This document shows positions 23,652 through 38,600 of a DNA stretch of 64,000 bases, one piece after another. Position numbers and translations under genes: made by a program. How positions within the stretch are numbered: position 1 is the stretch's first letter; the number at the start of each line of letters is the position of its first letter. Below the pieces are notes generated by a model, which saw nothing but the letters and a program-made list of their open reading frames with translations, had not been told where the DNA came from and did no database searches. Origin of the DNA: Siphonodentalium dalli. Taxonomy: Eukaryota > Mollusca > Scaphopoda > Gadilida > Siphonodentaliidae. The stretch spans positions 185,260,796-185,324,795 of the forward strand of contig CP136068.1 of assembly GCA_032622095.1 (NCBI GenBank), read 5' to 3'.

Positions 23652-26600
23652 CTGGAAATATATATTTATTAAACATCAGGTAAAATCAACTTAAAGATGG
23701 ATTATTTCTTCATGTAATAATTTTAAAATAGTTTCCTGGGTATACAATAATAAATATGAATTGAAGACCCATGTCCGGAAACGCTTCTATCAATTAATAT
23801 TGATTTTATTTAAAATATTTTATTATAAAATGAGAGGAGTAAATGGGACACTTTATTGTTCTAATTTTAGAACAGACCATTCAGGCTAGAGATAATTAGG
23901 GTGTTCTCATAGCTATGCTCAGAATGTTAAATGTCCCAGATAGATTGTTTGTATTGTTTTATTGCATAGTTATAAGCGATAATGAGTCTAATGTTTATTT
24001 GTGACAAAATTACACAAAAAAATTCCGGTCTGTTAACAGTAATCACTATTGTTTGTTGCTTAAACAACCACACGTTTTTAGACCAGAAAATATTCAAAAT
24101 ATAATCAATATAAATCAATAGAAGCATTTCCGGACAGGGGTTTTCGATTCATATCTAATATTTTATACCCCAGTATTACTATATAACACATGTTTACAAA
24201 GAGATAGACCCGGCCCCTTTAACAGCACAAGTTTTGGAGGCGCCACTGATTTGAACGAAGAACAGAACATAACATTGACAACCATACATATAGAAAAAAC
24301 AAATAGTTCAATTGGACAACAAGCCATGAGCCTATGACTTTTATAAAAATCCTTTCCTCTAGAAATGTTACCCCGAGTGTCAATACAGACAGCGACAGGG
24401 TACAGAGGACGGGAATTTGGATATTGTTCTGTGTTTTCAAATAAATGTTGGGAAGTTAGTTAAGCGAGTGCAGGAATAAGAAAGATGGAGGTGTGATAGA
24501 AGGGAGAAGATAATAAAATATGTAGGAAAGATAATGAAGTAGGTAGTAAAGAAGTGTGATAAATGGTGTATACAATAATGCTTCAGTCATAATCAAAATT
24601 TATGGTTTTCATATAGACTCCCAATAGAGCATGTTATTTTATGTGGAAACAAGCCTTGAAATAGGGTGTCTGTCATTTGCAGAATGAGGTCCCCAGAGGG
24701 TGAAATTTAGTGATGCTACCCCACATAGCAGGCTAGCATCACCAAATTCACCCTCTGGGGACCTCATTCTGCTTACACCTCAGCAGAATGAGGTTCACAG
24801 AGGGTGAATTTGGTGATTATAGCCCGCTATGCAGGGTAGCATCACTAAATTCACCCTCTGGGGACCTCATTCTGCAAATGACAGACACCCTATTTCAAGG
24901 CTTGTGTGGAAAATCATAATTCAATGACTATCGAGTTGTCAATGGGTCAAACTAAAATAATTGGTACATAAGCTACACGAACGCCAGAGGGATTAAATTA
25001 ATAACTTTATGGAGTCAATTCCCTATGTTTTGAGGTATACTTAGTTTGGCTGAAAGGGTCACTCTCACCTGAAAAACAAAGTGTGGAAGGGTTCACAGGT
25101 TTTGAAATCTCGTTCTAACTGACATTTAGTTTGTGTCGACCATGATTATCTTTTAGAAAATAATTGTTTACATTCCAATGATCATTAAAATGAACTGAAA
25201 ACAAACTGCTGATGGGCGTTAGACTTTCAGGAAGACAGGTGAAGTAACTGTGTTAGTGCCATCACAAACATGTGGACTGTTCAGAATTTAGTGACACTAT
25301 CCTGCAAGGTGGGTTAGCATCACTGAATTCACCCTCTGGGAACCTCATTCTGCTGAGGCCTCAACTTCTATGGGAGACCTAGGATCAGATTGAAGTTCCC
25401 CAGTTGAAATTGGTGATGTTCAGCCATAAGTCACCTCGATTATGCATTTTATCTTTTGCGAATTTGGGATATAAACTTCCCAGAAGTGAAAAAGTAACTA
25501 AAAACTATGTTAACTTGAGACTCTAGATACTTCCCAGAAGATGAGGCCTAAGCAGAATAAGGTCCCGAGATGGTAAATTTAGTGATGCTAGCCCATTGTG
25601 TGTGGTAGTGTCACTAAATTCACCCTCTAGGGACCTCATTCTGCAAATTACATATACACACTATTTGCAGGGTTGCATGATCCTTAACCCTTTACCCAAC
25701 AGAAGGGCCCTGTGCCAATGCATTCTCTTATATATGCGAGTCGACCATAGGTCGCCTCGCATATATAAGAGAATGCATTGGCTTAACACATTAAAAATTA
25801 TAAAATTGTTAAAGAATGTAAGAAAAAATGGTAAAAAGTGTTAAAAAAATATTTTTTTTTAGGCCAATGCATTCTCTTATATATGCGAGGCGACCTATGG
25901 TCGACTCGCATATATAAGAGAATGCATTGGCACAGGGCATAACGGTAACTATCACAATGTGGTCAAGGAGCCGGTTCCAATGATATCCATATTTGTATGG
26001 TTCTATTGAGACAGACCGAAGATATTTTAGGCTGTTGAAGCTTTATTTGGCCGGTTTGTTGGGTAAAGGGTTAATGAGTCAGATGTGCCACAGACCATTC
26101 GTAATCTGAAAACATCTTGACTAGTCTGGTACGGTACTTCTCATACGTCACCTCGATTATGCATGTTTATGTTCTGTGAATTAGGGATATAAACTTCTAT
26201 GAGCAAAATTATCCAACACATGTATGTTACTTCAATGTCTGTATGTTGGTTTGTTTGTCTGTATGTTGTTTATATGTGTTGAGACCTCAATAAAATTTAT
26301 TAACCCTTTACCCAACAAAACGGCCAAAACCGGCCAAATAAAGCTTCAACAGCCTAAAATATCTTCGGTCTGTCTCAATAGAACCATACAAATATGGATA
26401 TCATTGGAACCGGTTCATTGACCACATTGTGATGGTTACAGTTATGCCCTGTGCCAATGCATTCTCTTATATATGCGAGTCGACCATAGGTCGCCTCGCA
26501 TATATAAGAGAATGCATTGGCACAGGGCATTTAACACTTTTTACCATTTTTTCTTACATTCTTTAACAATTTTATAATTTTTAATGTGTTAAGCCAATGC

Positions 26601-29600
26601 ATTCTCTTATATATGCGAGGCGACCTATGGTCGACTCGCATATATAAGAGAATGCATTGGCACAAGGCCCTTCTGTTGGGTAAAGGGTTAAACTAAAAAA
26701 GTTAGAGTTTTCTTATATCACATTAAACCCCTATTATATCATTTCAAAAGCCATTACATATTTCCTAATATCTCACTAGTTACAGATCACTTGGCATCAC
26801 GCCAAAATATGGCCGCACATCTTTACATTGATTCAGGCAGATTAATACTAATTTGAAAAGCTGTGCTTGACATCAACACCAGACAATGCAAAATGATAGC
26901 TTTGTTCATTAAAGTTATATTCTTGCCCAACTTCGTTGCACTAATGAATATTGACTCAAAAACAAAGAGGCAAATTGTGAGACTACATTTTCCGTCGCAA
27001 GACCCAGAGCGCGCAATACTGTCGTATACGTTTGTGAGGTGTCTCAGCCAACGCTGTAAATGTATGCATTTTGCAGCTACTTTTAAAGATTTTGATTTTT
27101 AAAAAGGCATATATATATAGGGGAGATCACTCTATATAAAGGGGAGATCACTTTATATATTCCAACATAACTCGTTGGAGATCCTCTATATATAGGGGAA
27201 ATCACTTTATATATAGGGGAAATCACTTTATATATCTCGGTATTCTCACGCTATCGCAAAAAGGTTTTATGGTTTATGTGATTTCAGAGGTGTCACTGTT
27301 AAAGTGACACTAATATGTGGAGCAATACAAACATGTCACAAATTGTCGACGTTACAGTGAAATTTTTATTTATCGTCTAAATTAGTCCCATTTTGAGGTT
27401 GGTGATTTAATATCAGAAATATTAAGAAACCCTACCTGAACCCTGTTAGATAATACCTGATAATTATCTGTCTGCTAATCGTGTATTTAGAATCAAATCG
27501 TGGGGGAGATTTGACATTTGAATCAAATATCGAATTGAATATCACACACCCCGGTCTATGATATATGTACAATGGTTATATCCTGCCATGCATATAGTTA
27601 GCTATATACCGGTATATATATATATAGGTGCTAGCCATGTGTGAGTTATGAGTGTTCAGTGTTTCAAATGAGCTTACTTCAGTGAGTGTGAAATATTTTT
27701 CATTTCTTATCGAAATGGCCATGTATCGATCGGAATGGCACCCCATATACATGTAGATGATGAATACCATACCCCAGTGTGAATCGTATATATCGGAACC
27801 ATGTTTGTGTGATGTTTGTGTGATCGTATATATCGGAAACATAAATTTTTCATACCATCGCTTTATCCAAAAGCTGAGCCAAAAATTTCCAGTGGGACCA
27901 AAATTCCTGAATTTAAAGAAAATACATACATTTCCGAAGCAGAAGTTTCCCACTACATGCCCATTATTACGAATGGCAATCTGAGGTGGATGATTCAAAA
28001 ATTTTGACTTTTGCCTTCCGAATCGAATCTGCAACTTGAATCGAGAAACGAATCGAATCTCAAAGATTCTTACCATATCGTCTGGGCCTTCTATATCATG
28101 AGTGTAAGAGAGATTCTTACCATATCGTCTGGGCCTTCTATATCGTGAGTGTAAGAGAGATTCTTACCATATCGTCTGGGCCTTCTATATCATGAGTGTA
28201 AGAGAGATTCTTACCATATCGTCTGGGCCTTCTATATCGTGAGTGTAAGAGAGATTCTTACCATATCGTCTGGGCCTTCTATATCGTGAGCGTAAGAGAG
28301 ATACTTACCATATCGTCTGGGCCTTCTATATCGTGAGTGTAAGAGAGATTCTTACCATATCGTCTGGGCCTTCTATATCATGAGTGTAAGAGAGATACTT
28401 ACCATATCGTCTGGGCCTTCTATATCGTGAGTGTAAGAGAGATTCTATCGTCTGGGCCTTCTATATCGTGAGTGTAAGAGTGATTCTTACCATATCGTCT
28501 GGGCCTTCTATATCGTGAGTGTAAGAGAGATTACCTTACCATATCGTCTGGGCCTTCTATATCGTGAGCGTAAGAGAGATTCTTACCATATCGTCTGGGC
28601 CTTCTATATCGTGAGCATAAGAGAGATTCTTACCATATCGTCTGGGCCTTCTATATCGTGAGTGTAAGAGAGATTCTTACCATATCGTCTGGGCCTTCTA
28701 TATCGTGAGTGTAAGAGAGATTCTTACCATATCGTCTGGGCCTTCTATATCGTGAGCGTAGGAGAGATTCTTACCATATCGTCTGGGCCTTCTATATCGT
28801 GAGTGTAAGAGAGATTCTTACCATATCGTCTGGGCCTTCTATATCGTGAGTGTAAGAGAGATTATTACCATATCGTCTGGGCCTTCTATATCGCGAGTGT
28901 AAGAGAGATTCTTACCATATCGTCTGGGCCTTCTATATCGTGAGCGTAGGAGAGATTCTTACCATATCGTCTGGGCCTTCTATATCATGAGTGTAAGAGA
29001 GATACTTACCATATCGTCTGGGCCTTCTATATCGTGAGTGTAAGAGAGATTCTTACCATATCGTCTGGGCCTTCTATATCGTGAGTGTAAGAGAGATTCT
29101 TACCATATCGTCTGGGCCTTCTATATCGTGAGCGTAGGAGAGATTCTTACCATATCGTCTGGGCCTTCTATATCGTGAGTGTAAGAGAGATTCTTACCAT
29201 ATCGTCTGGGCCTTCTATATCGTGAGTGTAAGAGAGATTCTTACCATATCGTCTGGGCCTTCTATATCGTGAGTGTAAGAGAGATTCTTACCATATCGTC
29301 TGGGCCTTCTATATCGTGAGTGTAAGAGAGATTCTTACCATATCGTCTGGGCCTTCTATATCGTGAGTGTAAGAGAGATTCTTACCATATCGTCTGGGCC
29401 TTCTATATCGTGAGTGTGAGAGAGATTGTTACCATATCGTCTGGGCCTTCTATATCATGAGTGTAAGAGAGATTCTTACCATATCGTCTGGGCCTTCTAT
29501 ATCGTGAGCGTAGGAGAGATTCTTACCATATCGTCTGGGCCTTCTATATCGTGAGTGTAAGAGAGATTCTTACCATATCGTCTGGGCCTTCTATATCGTG

Positions 29601-32600
29601 AGCGTAAGAGAGATTCTTACCATATCGTCTGGGCCTTCTATATCGTGAGCGTAAGAGAGATTCTTACCATATCGTCTGGGCCTTCTATATCGTGAGCGTA
29701 AGAGAGATTCTTACCATATCGTCTGGGCCTTCTATATCGTGAGCGTAAGAGAGATACTTACCATATCGTCTGGGCCTTCTATATCGTGAGCGTAAGAGAG
29801 ATTCTTACCATATCGTCTGGGCCTTCTATATCGTGAGCGTAAGAGAGATTCTTACCATATCGTCTGGGCCTTCTATATCGTGAGCGTAAGAGAGATACTT
29901 ACCATATCGTCTGGGCCTTCTATATCGTGAGTGTAAGAGAGATTCTTACCATATCGTCTGGGCCTTCTATATCATGAGCGTAAGAGAGATACTTACCATA
30001 TCGTCTGGGCCTTCTATATCATGAGCGTAAGAGAGATACTTACCATATCGTCTGGGCCTTCTATATCATGAGTGTAAGAGAGATTCTTACCATATCGTCT
30101 GGGCCTTCTATATCGTGAGTGTAAGAGAGATTCTTACCATATCGTCTGGGCCTTCTATATCATGAGCGTAAGAGAGATTCTTACCATATCGTCTGGGCCT
30201 TCTATATCGTGAGCGTAAGAGAGATACTTACCATATCGTCTGGGCCTTCTATATCGTGAGCGTAAGAGAGATTCTTACCATATCGTCTGGGCCTTCTATA
30301 TCATGAGCGTAAGAGAGATACTTACCATATCGTCTGGGCCTTCTATATCGTGAGCGTAAGAGAGATACTTACCATATCGTCTGGGCCTTCTATATCGTGA
30401 GCGTAAGAGAGATTCTTACCATATCGTCTGGGCCTTCTATATCGTGAGCGTAAGAGAGATTCTTACCATATCGTCTGGGCCTTCTATATCGTGAGCGTAA
30501 GAGAGATTCTTACCATATCGTCTGGGCCTTCTATATCGTGAGCGTAAGAGAGATTCTTACCATATCGTCTGGGCCTTCTATATCATGAGTGTAAGAGAGA
30601 TACTTACCATATCGTCTGGGCCTTCTATATCGTGAGTGTAAGAGAGATTCTTACCATATCGTCTGGGCCTTCTATATCGTGAGCGTAAGAGAGATTCTTA
30701 CCATATCGTCTGGGCCTTCTATATCGTGAGTGTAAGAGAGATTCTTACCATATCGTCTGGGCCTTCTATATCATGAGTGTAAGAGAGATTCTTACCATAT
30801 CGTCTGGGCCTTCTATATCGTGAGCGTAAGAGAGATTCTTACCATATCGTCTGGGCCTTCTATATCGTGAGTGTAAGAGAGATTCTTACCATATCGTCTG
30901 GGCCTTCTATATCGTGAGTGTAAGAGAGATTCTTACCATATCATCTGGGCCTTCTATATCGTGAGTGTAAGAGAGATTCTTACCATATCGTCTGGGCCTT
31001 CTATATCGTGAGCGTAAGAGATTCTTACCATATCGTCTGGGCCTTCTATATCGTGAGTGTAAGAGAGATTCTTACCATATCGTCTGGGCCTTCTATATCG
31101 TGAGTGTAAGAGAGATACTTACCATATCGTCTGGGCCTTCTATATCGTGAGTGTAAGATAGATTCTTACCATATCGTCTGGGCCTTCTATATCATGAGTG
31201 TAGGAGAGATACTTACCATATCGTCTGGGCCTTCTATATCGTGAGTGTAAGAGAGATTCTTACCATATCGTCTGGGCCTTCTATATCGTGAGTGTAAGAG
31301 AGATTCTTACCATATCGTCTGGGCCTTCTATATCGTGAGTGTAAGAGAGATTCTTACCATATCGTCTGGGCCTTCTATATCGTGAGTGTAAGAGAGATAC
31401 TTACCATATCGTCTGGGCCTTCTATATCGTGAGTGTAAGAGAGATTCTTACCATATCGTCTGGGCCTTCTATATCGTGAGCGTACGAGAGATACTTACCA
31501 TATCGTCTGGGCCTTCTATATCGTGAGTGTAAGAGAGATTCTTACCATATCGTCTGGGCCTTCTATATCGTGAGTGTAAGAGAGATTCTTACCATATCGT
31601 CTGGGCCTTCTATATCGTGAGTGTAAGAGAGATTCTTACCATATCATCTGGGCCTTCTATATCGTGAGTGTAAGAGAGATTCTTACCATATCGTCTGGGC
31701 CTTCTATATCATGAGTGTAGGAGAGATTCTGTAAAAACAAAAACAAAAAATACATGACACACTCTGATGTCACATGGACAATAGAAAGTTTACACAAAAT
31801 TACATGTAAGTTTAAACTAGAATTATACGCATAGTTCATCTCTGCACCCGAAATTTTATGGAGACTGAGACATATACTCATGGTTGTAACAGTTTTTGTA
31901 GAATACATCTTGTATATACACATACATATAACACAATAGATTCAAATTAAATATGTATAATTCGGGCAGAAATGTGAAAAATACTATAATTTGCCACAAT
32001 TTCCCACTGAAATACCATTCAATTTTCTCGAAACATTCATTGACTGAATTTGACCGAAAATATCTCCAATTTGCCTGAAAATTGCCTGAATTTTGAGATT
32101 TTAAAACGTTTGGGGGGGGGGGCTGCAGCCCTCCTACCCCCCCCCCCCTTTTCATCAGACTGAAGTTCCCCATAAAATAAGTCACCTCGATTATGCATTT
32201 TATCTTCTGAAAATTTAAAAATATAGAAACTGAACAGAAGGGAAAAAGTTACTAAAAAAATGTTAATTTGAGACTATATTGATACTTCCCAGAAGATGGG
32301 CCTAAGCAGAATGAGGTTCCAAGAGGGTGAATTTAGTGATGCGGGGTACCATTACTAAATTCACCCTCTGGGGATCTAGCTCATTCTGCAAATGAGACAC
32401 CTTTCAGCGATGTATAAAAGATAAATAAAATTCTCAAGTTCTTAAAGGGGTACTGTACCCCAATTTCAATAAATTCCCAGTGACAATAGCGATCTAATAT
32501 GAATATTATATTATAAAATAACTAATTCGAGTCGACAATGTCTACTGAAAAAGTTCCGGTTAACAGGCTATCGTAAAAGTAACATTGAATTATTTAATAT

Positions 32601-35600
32601 AAAATAATTTATGGCTGGAGTCATAAAATGGAGAATTAAGCCATTACGAGTTACCGTTCTTGAAATCGCATCAGTTGCGGCCGTTCGCGAACATTATTGA
32701 GTTGCAAACAAAACATGTTACCTGCAAACGGAAGACCCGTTATAACCGATTCGGAAAAAGGAGAAAGAAACAAGAGTCATAAAGCGTCAAGTATTTTTTA
32801 TAGGGAGTGAGATTGTTCGATGGAAGAGATTGAAGGCATCAATCGAAACTGTGAGCAAATGAACTTCCGGTTCTTCCTGCGACCTGCGTCTTCTCCGGTG
32901 AAGGTCAAACCATGGCGTGTAGTTTGAAATCGTAATATTTTTGTTTCCAAGATCAATATTTTCTTCGCTAAATTAGGTTTATACGAAACTCATATAACAC
33001 GAACACAATCTAACTTGAAAGTTATTTCAATGGGAGTAAATAAAAAAAATCGCCTATCTCTGTGTACAGTACCCCTTTAAAATGTCAGGTCTATATTGTC
33101 CGCCTCACTTTCCTGATCCCAGAACAGAAAACCATTCCCAGATTAGTTAAGTATTTTTCGAGTTGTGTGCCTTCAAAAATTCCATATTTTATGGTCAATT
33201 ATTTGAAAAAAACTGAAGCATAATGAATGGAATTTTCGATGCTGTTTTGAACTGAGTCCCGTTACTCTTCTATAACGGACTTGACGTCCAGAATCGTGGG
33301 CATGAAGACGGATTAATCGCAGTCATGTCAGATGATTAATCACATTTGGGGGTTCTCATGAATGCTTGGGATCCACACGTAAATGTAGTACATCTTTTCA
33401 ATGAAAGTCAACTATAAAAGAGTACCGGGACAAGCTGTTGTGGACCAAGAAGACTTGGTCTAGGATTTTGAGTCTACTGATTTCCGTGATGACCGACATG
33501 AGGCTGTTTTGTCTTTGATGTAAATATAAACCCAATAGGATGAATTTCTATAATTGTTAGCAATATCATTTGAGAAATTGAACAAACCGAATCCTCAGTT
33601 GTCGTTGAAATAATCTGCCAAATGTACATTTATATCCAAAAGAGGTTGAGTGGCAGTCAGTGTCTAGGAAAAGAGCTACAGAATAGCCTGTGCTAATCAC
33701 CATGCCAAAGGACAACAAAATCCGATAATTAACACCGAGTTAACAGCTGAAATATTCGCATGGACACAAAATTCACAAATTTCCAAGTCAAACAAGGGCC
33801 GTAACTCTGGTAAATATCAATGGACGAAACACGTAGTATGTGGGTATCCCTTTCCCCCAACCTGTGCTATCACCATGCCAAAAGGACGACAAAATCCGAA
33901 AATAAACACCCGAGTTACAAGGTGATATATTAGGGGACAGATGGACATACAGACGGACATACAGATGGATGGAGCCCTCGGCTATATGTCCCAAACCTCC
34001 TATGGGGTTGGACGCATAATATATTTAATTCTTCTGTTAAAATAAAGAATCGATCCATGATCAGAACCAAGGCTAAAAATACTTATTTATTTACTGACTG
34101 TCAAAATGACAGGCACCAAATGGATGGTGTTGGTCATTTCAAAATGGTGCCTGTCAAATTTTTAGATGTTCTGTATGAGACAGTATTGAAATTTCCAATC
34201 GACTTATTATTCGTCAATGATACTGAATGATGTGCACATTTTTGTGAGCATCCAATTGCCACCTAGGAAAAACCCTAGTTCAAAAACTTTACATCGATTA
34301 ATAAATACACGTGCAATTCGACATAATTATATTCACTATGAATTGATCTGAAATTAAAAAAGAGCTATTTTTTAATTTCAATGTCCTATTTGGCCTGAAG
34401 TGGCTCCTTTGACAGATACAGATTGTTTAAAGAATTGCATTGGACAAAATTGTCCGACAGATACAGAAGTGCACTGGACATAAGCTATTTTTCGTCGGAC
34501 AATGACCGTGACCGGCCACTTATTTTAAGCCTTGATCAGAACATGGTTCAATATATATAGTATGAGTATATGTCATACAATGCATAAATAGCTTTTAATG
34601 AGGTACATGTATGATGGAAATATTATTTCTACTTACTTCTGGTACTGTTCTGTTAAGCAGCATTTCTACATCAACCCTGTAATGAGTGTGAAGTATAAAA
34701 AATTTAATTTATTACATGATGTTATATATAGTATATTATGAGCTCTGGGCTAAAGTTTAGGTCCATGAGTACAAGTGTTGCTCCTTTAGCAACTATTCAA
34801 CATACTGGGCAAAGTAACCCAGAAAAATCCTGATCCGGGTATAATCTGTACCTTTAAATATTATCAGTAAATACGTGGAAATTAATTCGTTCCACACATG
34901 GTGTGTACCTTTAAATGCGATAATCATTCCGTGAAATCAATCCAACAGCCTAGTATAACGTCTCAAAATCAACTTATAACTTTGTTCCACGTGACATTTA
35001 ATATATCAAAAAGACGATAATTTATATGGAAAAAAAGAGAGAGAAAAAAACCGGATCCGGACATCAATAATTACGAGATAATTAATTCGGATCCGGACAT
35101 GGTGTGTTCCCTTAAATGCCATCATGATCACGTAAAATCAATCCAACCGCTGTGTTTATATGAAAAAATAAGAAGTATGCTGATCCGGGCACGATATGTA
35201 CCTTTAAATACAATTAATCGGGTTGAATGAGCACGACAGCCCTATATTGGTTTAATCTCACCTCCTAACCAGTTTCCGCGTGTCAGAAACGGCTTTTAAT
35301 GGGTTAAATGTGTGATAAAACAAGCATGAAATTCATACCCGAATCCGGGTCGAAATCCGGTAAAAAGACACCTAAATCCGGGTCGAAATCCAGGTCGAAA
35401 TCTGGGATCCGGAATCCGGTAAAAAAACACACCCCCAGCAGCTCACATAAAAATACAAATAAATGTAATGAAATATCCCAATTGCGACAATAAAAGGGTG
35501 TATTCCATAGAAGACATGATATTTATTCAGAAAACCACATCACTTGTAACTTGAAAGCGTTAATTTAATGTGAACTAAAGACAATTCCACAGTGTTTACA

Positions 35601-38600
35601 TATTATAAAAAGTATGCAAACTCAATTGACCTAACAAAGTGCATTGGCATATTCCGGCAAAAATATTCTAACAATCGTAAGGTAAACAAACAAATTAAAA
35701 CCACGTGGTCGTATATCATTTATACCCGGTAATTTGTAAATTAAAAGTTGCATATATATCGGGAGACATTCCGTGAAAGAAATGTTTAACTCATAAGTAA
35801 TATAGGATGACTTACAGTTAACCCTTTACCCAACAAACCGGCCAAATAAAGCTGCAGCAGCCTAAATCATCTTGGGTCTGTCTCTATAAAACCATACAAA
35901 TATGGATATCATTGGAACCGGCACATTGACCACATTGTGATGGTTATAGTTATGACCTGTGCCAATGCATTCTCTTATATATGCGAGTCGACCATAGGTC
36001 GCCTCGCATATATAAGAGAATGCATTGGCCTAAAAAAATCTTTTTTTAACACTTTTTACCATTTTTTCTTACATTCTTTAACAATTTTATAATTTTTAAT
36101 GTGTTAAGCCAATGCATTCTCTTATATATGCGAGGCGACCTATGGTCGACTCGCATATATAAGAGAATGCATTGGCACAGGGCCGTTCTGTTGGGTAAAG
36201 GGTTAAAGTAAACATATAATAGTGGCGGGATGTTGGAATAAAATAACAACACACGTTTGTTGGCGATCTGGTGTACTCGATTGTTTATGAGTGATTTTGG
36301 GTGTACTGGCATAGAAGCCAAACTTAGCCAAGTACATTACGGAACACTTCGGCTTTCAGTTAAAACGTAAACAAACCGATGTTACATGCAGTCCTAAATA
36401 AATTGGAATATTCTATGTGTGAGATTACTATACATCTTTATGACCATAAGATGTCGCTCTTTCTGATATATATATATAGCATCAGGTATAATTCCCGCCA
36501 CCAACCCTGGGCGTATGAGCAGACTTGGACTATCAAATATAGTGAGTGCAGACAAAGGGATTCGGATGTTTTAAAAAGAGTTATATTATGTTAGAGAATT
36601 TCCTATTCTCCCTCTAAGTCACTGGACATTAATCGATAAAAACAAATTTGAATGAAAATTGAAAATAATTGTCATTTAAAAAATACTTATGTGTTTTTCA
36701 CTCTTATTTATTAAATATCTATAACATGCATCTTTAATTTCTTACTGACTTGAGTAACTCACTCACCTTACAGATGGGTCCCAGCTCTGGAAATAAATTA
36801 AATATAATATTAAATTGTTTATATATATACTAACTCTAGCATATATATATATATATATATTGTTAAATTAAATATATTTGGTTATCTATATTTATCACAT
36901 AATTAGTCCCTAAAACCGGCCTCATATTTTTTAGTAAGACACACGTGTATTATCGGCACAGCCATTGACATAAGAGCTTAGCCCAATGATATTGATCAAT
37001 GTTATTATTATGTTATTATGTGATATAAAGGATATCAAATTCGTCACAATAATCTATACAAAATTTATTAACCTCGTCCACTAAATTTGAATCGAGCCTT
37101 GCTAAACCTTGACTCAAATCAAATTTAGTGCAATCGGTTAATAAATTTGTTATTGATTTGCATGAATTAGAGATCCTCTATGTATCCTAGAAATACAGTA
37201 ATGCTCTAGCCTCTAAGTAATCGACTCCTTAACTACGGAAGAATTATGGGTAATTTTCAGGATTTAGTTGGAAACAGGCTTGTTGCTATTCATCGGAAAG
37301 CTCTCGCCGAGAGCTTTCCGATGAATGGCAACAAGCCATATTTCCGACTAAATCCTGAAAAATAACCCATAATTCTGCTGTGCTTAAGGAGTCAATTACT
37401 TAGAGCATTACTGTATGCACTCTTAGTTCAATTTTAATTCAGATATAACCAAACAATAATTTCGGGGCTTTAAATAATTCTTACCTCACCAAGTGTGATG
37501 CTGGCTGACGTGTGTTTGACTGGAAGAGAAACAGAAACAAGCATTAAAGACCCTATGCAAGTATACGAGTCTCCTATAGTAGTTTGGAGCCTCGCATACA
37601 TGTATATAAGAGAGGCACTGGCTTTAGGGATGCAATGATTCATACCTTAACCCTTTGAGTGCCAGGGGCCGATCTCATCGGCCCTAAACCAACAATATAA
37701 GTCTGTTAAAGAATATAAGAATAAATTATTAAAATTGTAAAAATTTGTAAAAAAAAAACAAAAAACTGTTAGGCCAATGCATTCTCTTATATATGCGAGG
37801 CGACCTATGGTCGACTCGCATATATAAGAGAATGCATTGGCACATGGTATATGGGTTGATACAAAAATCGACCTGGCACTCAAAGGGTTAACGATGTAAT
37901 GTGAATAACGATTTTACTATCATGATGCAATGTTCATTGTAATTAGGGTTGCCACGATTAAATCGCGATTCCGATGCATGGCGCTTTAAAGTTCATGACG
38001 CAATGCATCATATTGGGAGCCTGAGGGTGTGATGTGATGCAAAAAACATATCATGTATGCAGAGCAAGGCTCAAAATAAGTGGCCGGTCACGGTCATTGT
38101 CCGATGAAAAATAGCTTATGTCCAGTGCACTTCTGTATCTGTTGGACATTTTGTCCAATGCAATTCTTTAAACAATCTGTATCTGTCCGAGTAGCCACTT
38201 CTGGCCAAATAGGACATTGAAAGTAAAAAATAGTTCTTTTTTAATTTCAGATCAATTCATAGTGAATATAATTATGTTGAATTGTATGTGTATTTATTAA
38301 TCGATGTAACATTTTTGAACTAGGGTTTTTCCTTGGTGGCAATTGGATGCTAACTAAAATGTGCGCTTCATTGACGAATAATAAGTCGATTGGAAATTTA
38401 AATACTGTCTCATACAGTACATCTGAAAATTTGACAGGCACCATTTTGAAATGACCAACACCATCCATTTGGTGCCTGTCATTTTGACAGTCAGTAAAAA
38501 AATAAGTATTTTGAGCCTTGATGCAGAGTTATCAATAGTCAGAGATCCTAACTTTTCCAATCATAACTTCCCATCTGGGGAGATCTGGGGACTGTATTAG

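Noticed and set aside
28065-31730. CRISPR array or coding repeat protein
   Set aside because: No spacers. 47 is not a multiple of three, so no frame continues through the array; each forward read from exon 5 stops in the next unit.
31657-31923. Separate 88-residue protein gene on the minus strand
   Set aside because: It is exon 5 of the UPF0047 gene read together with intron on both sides.
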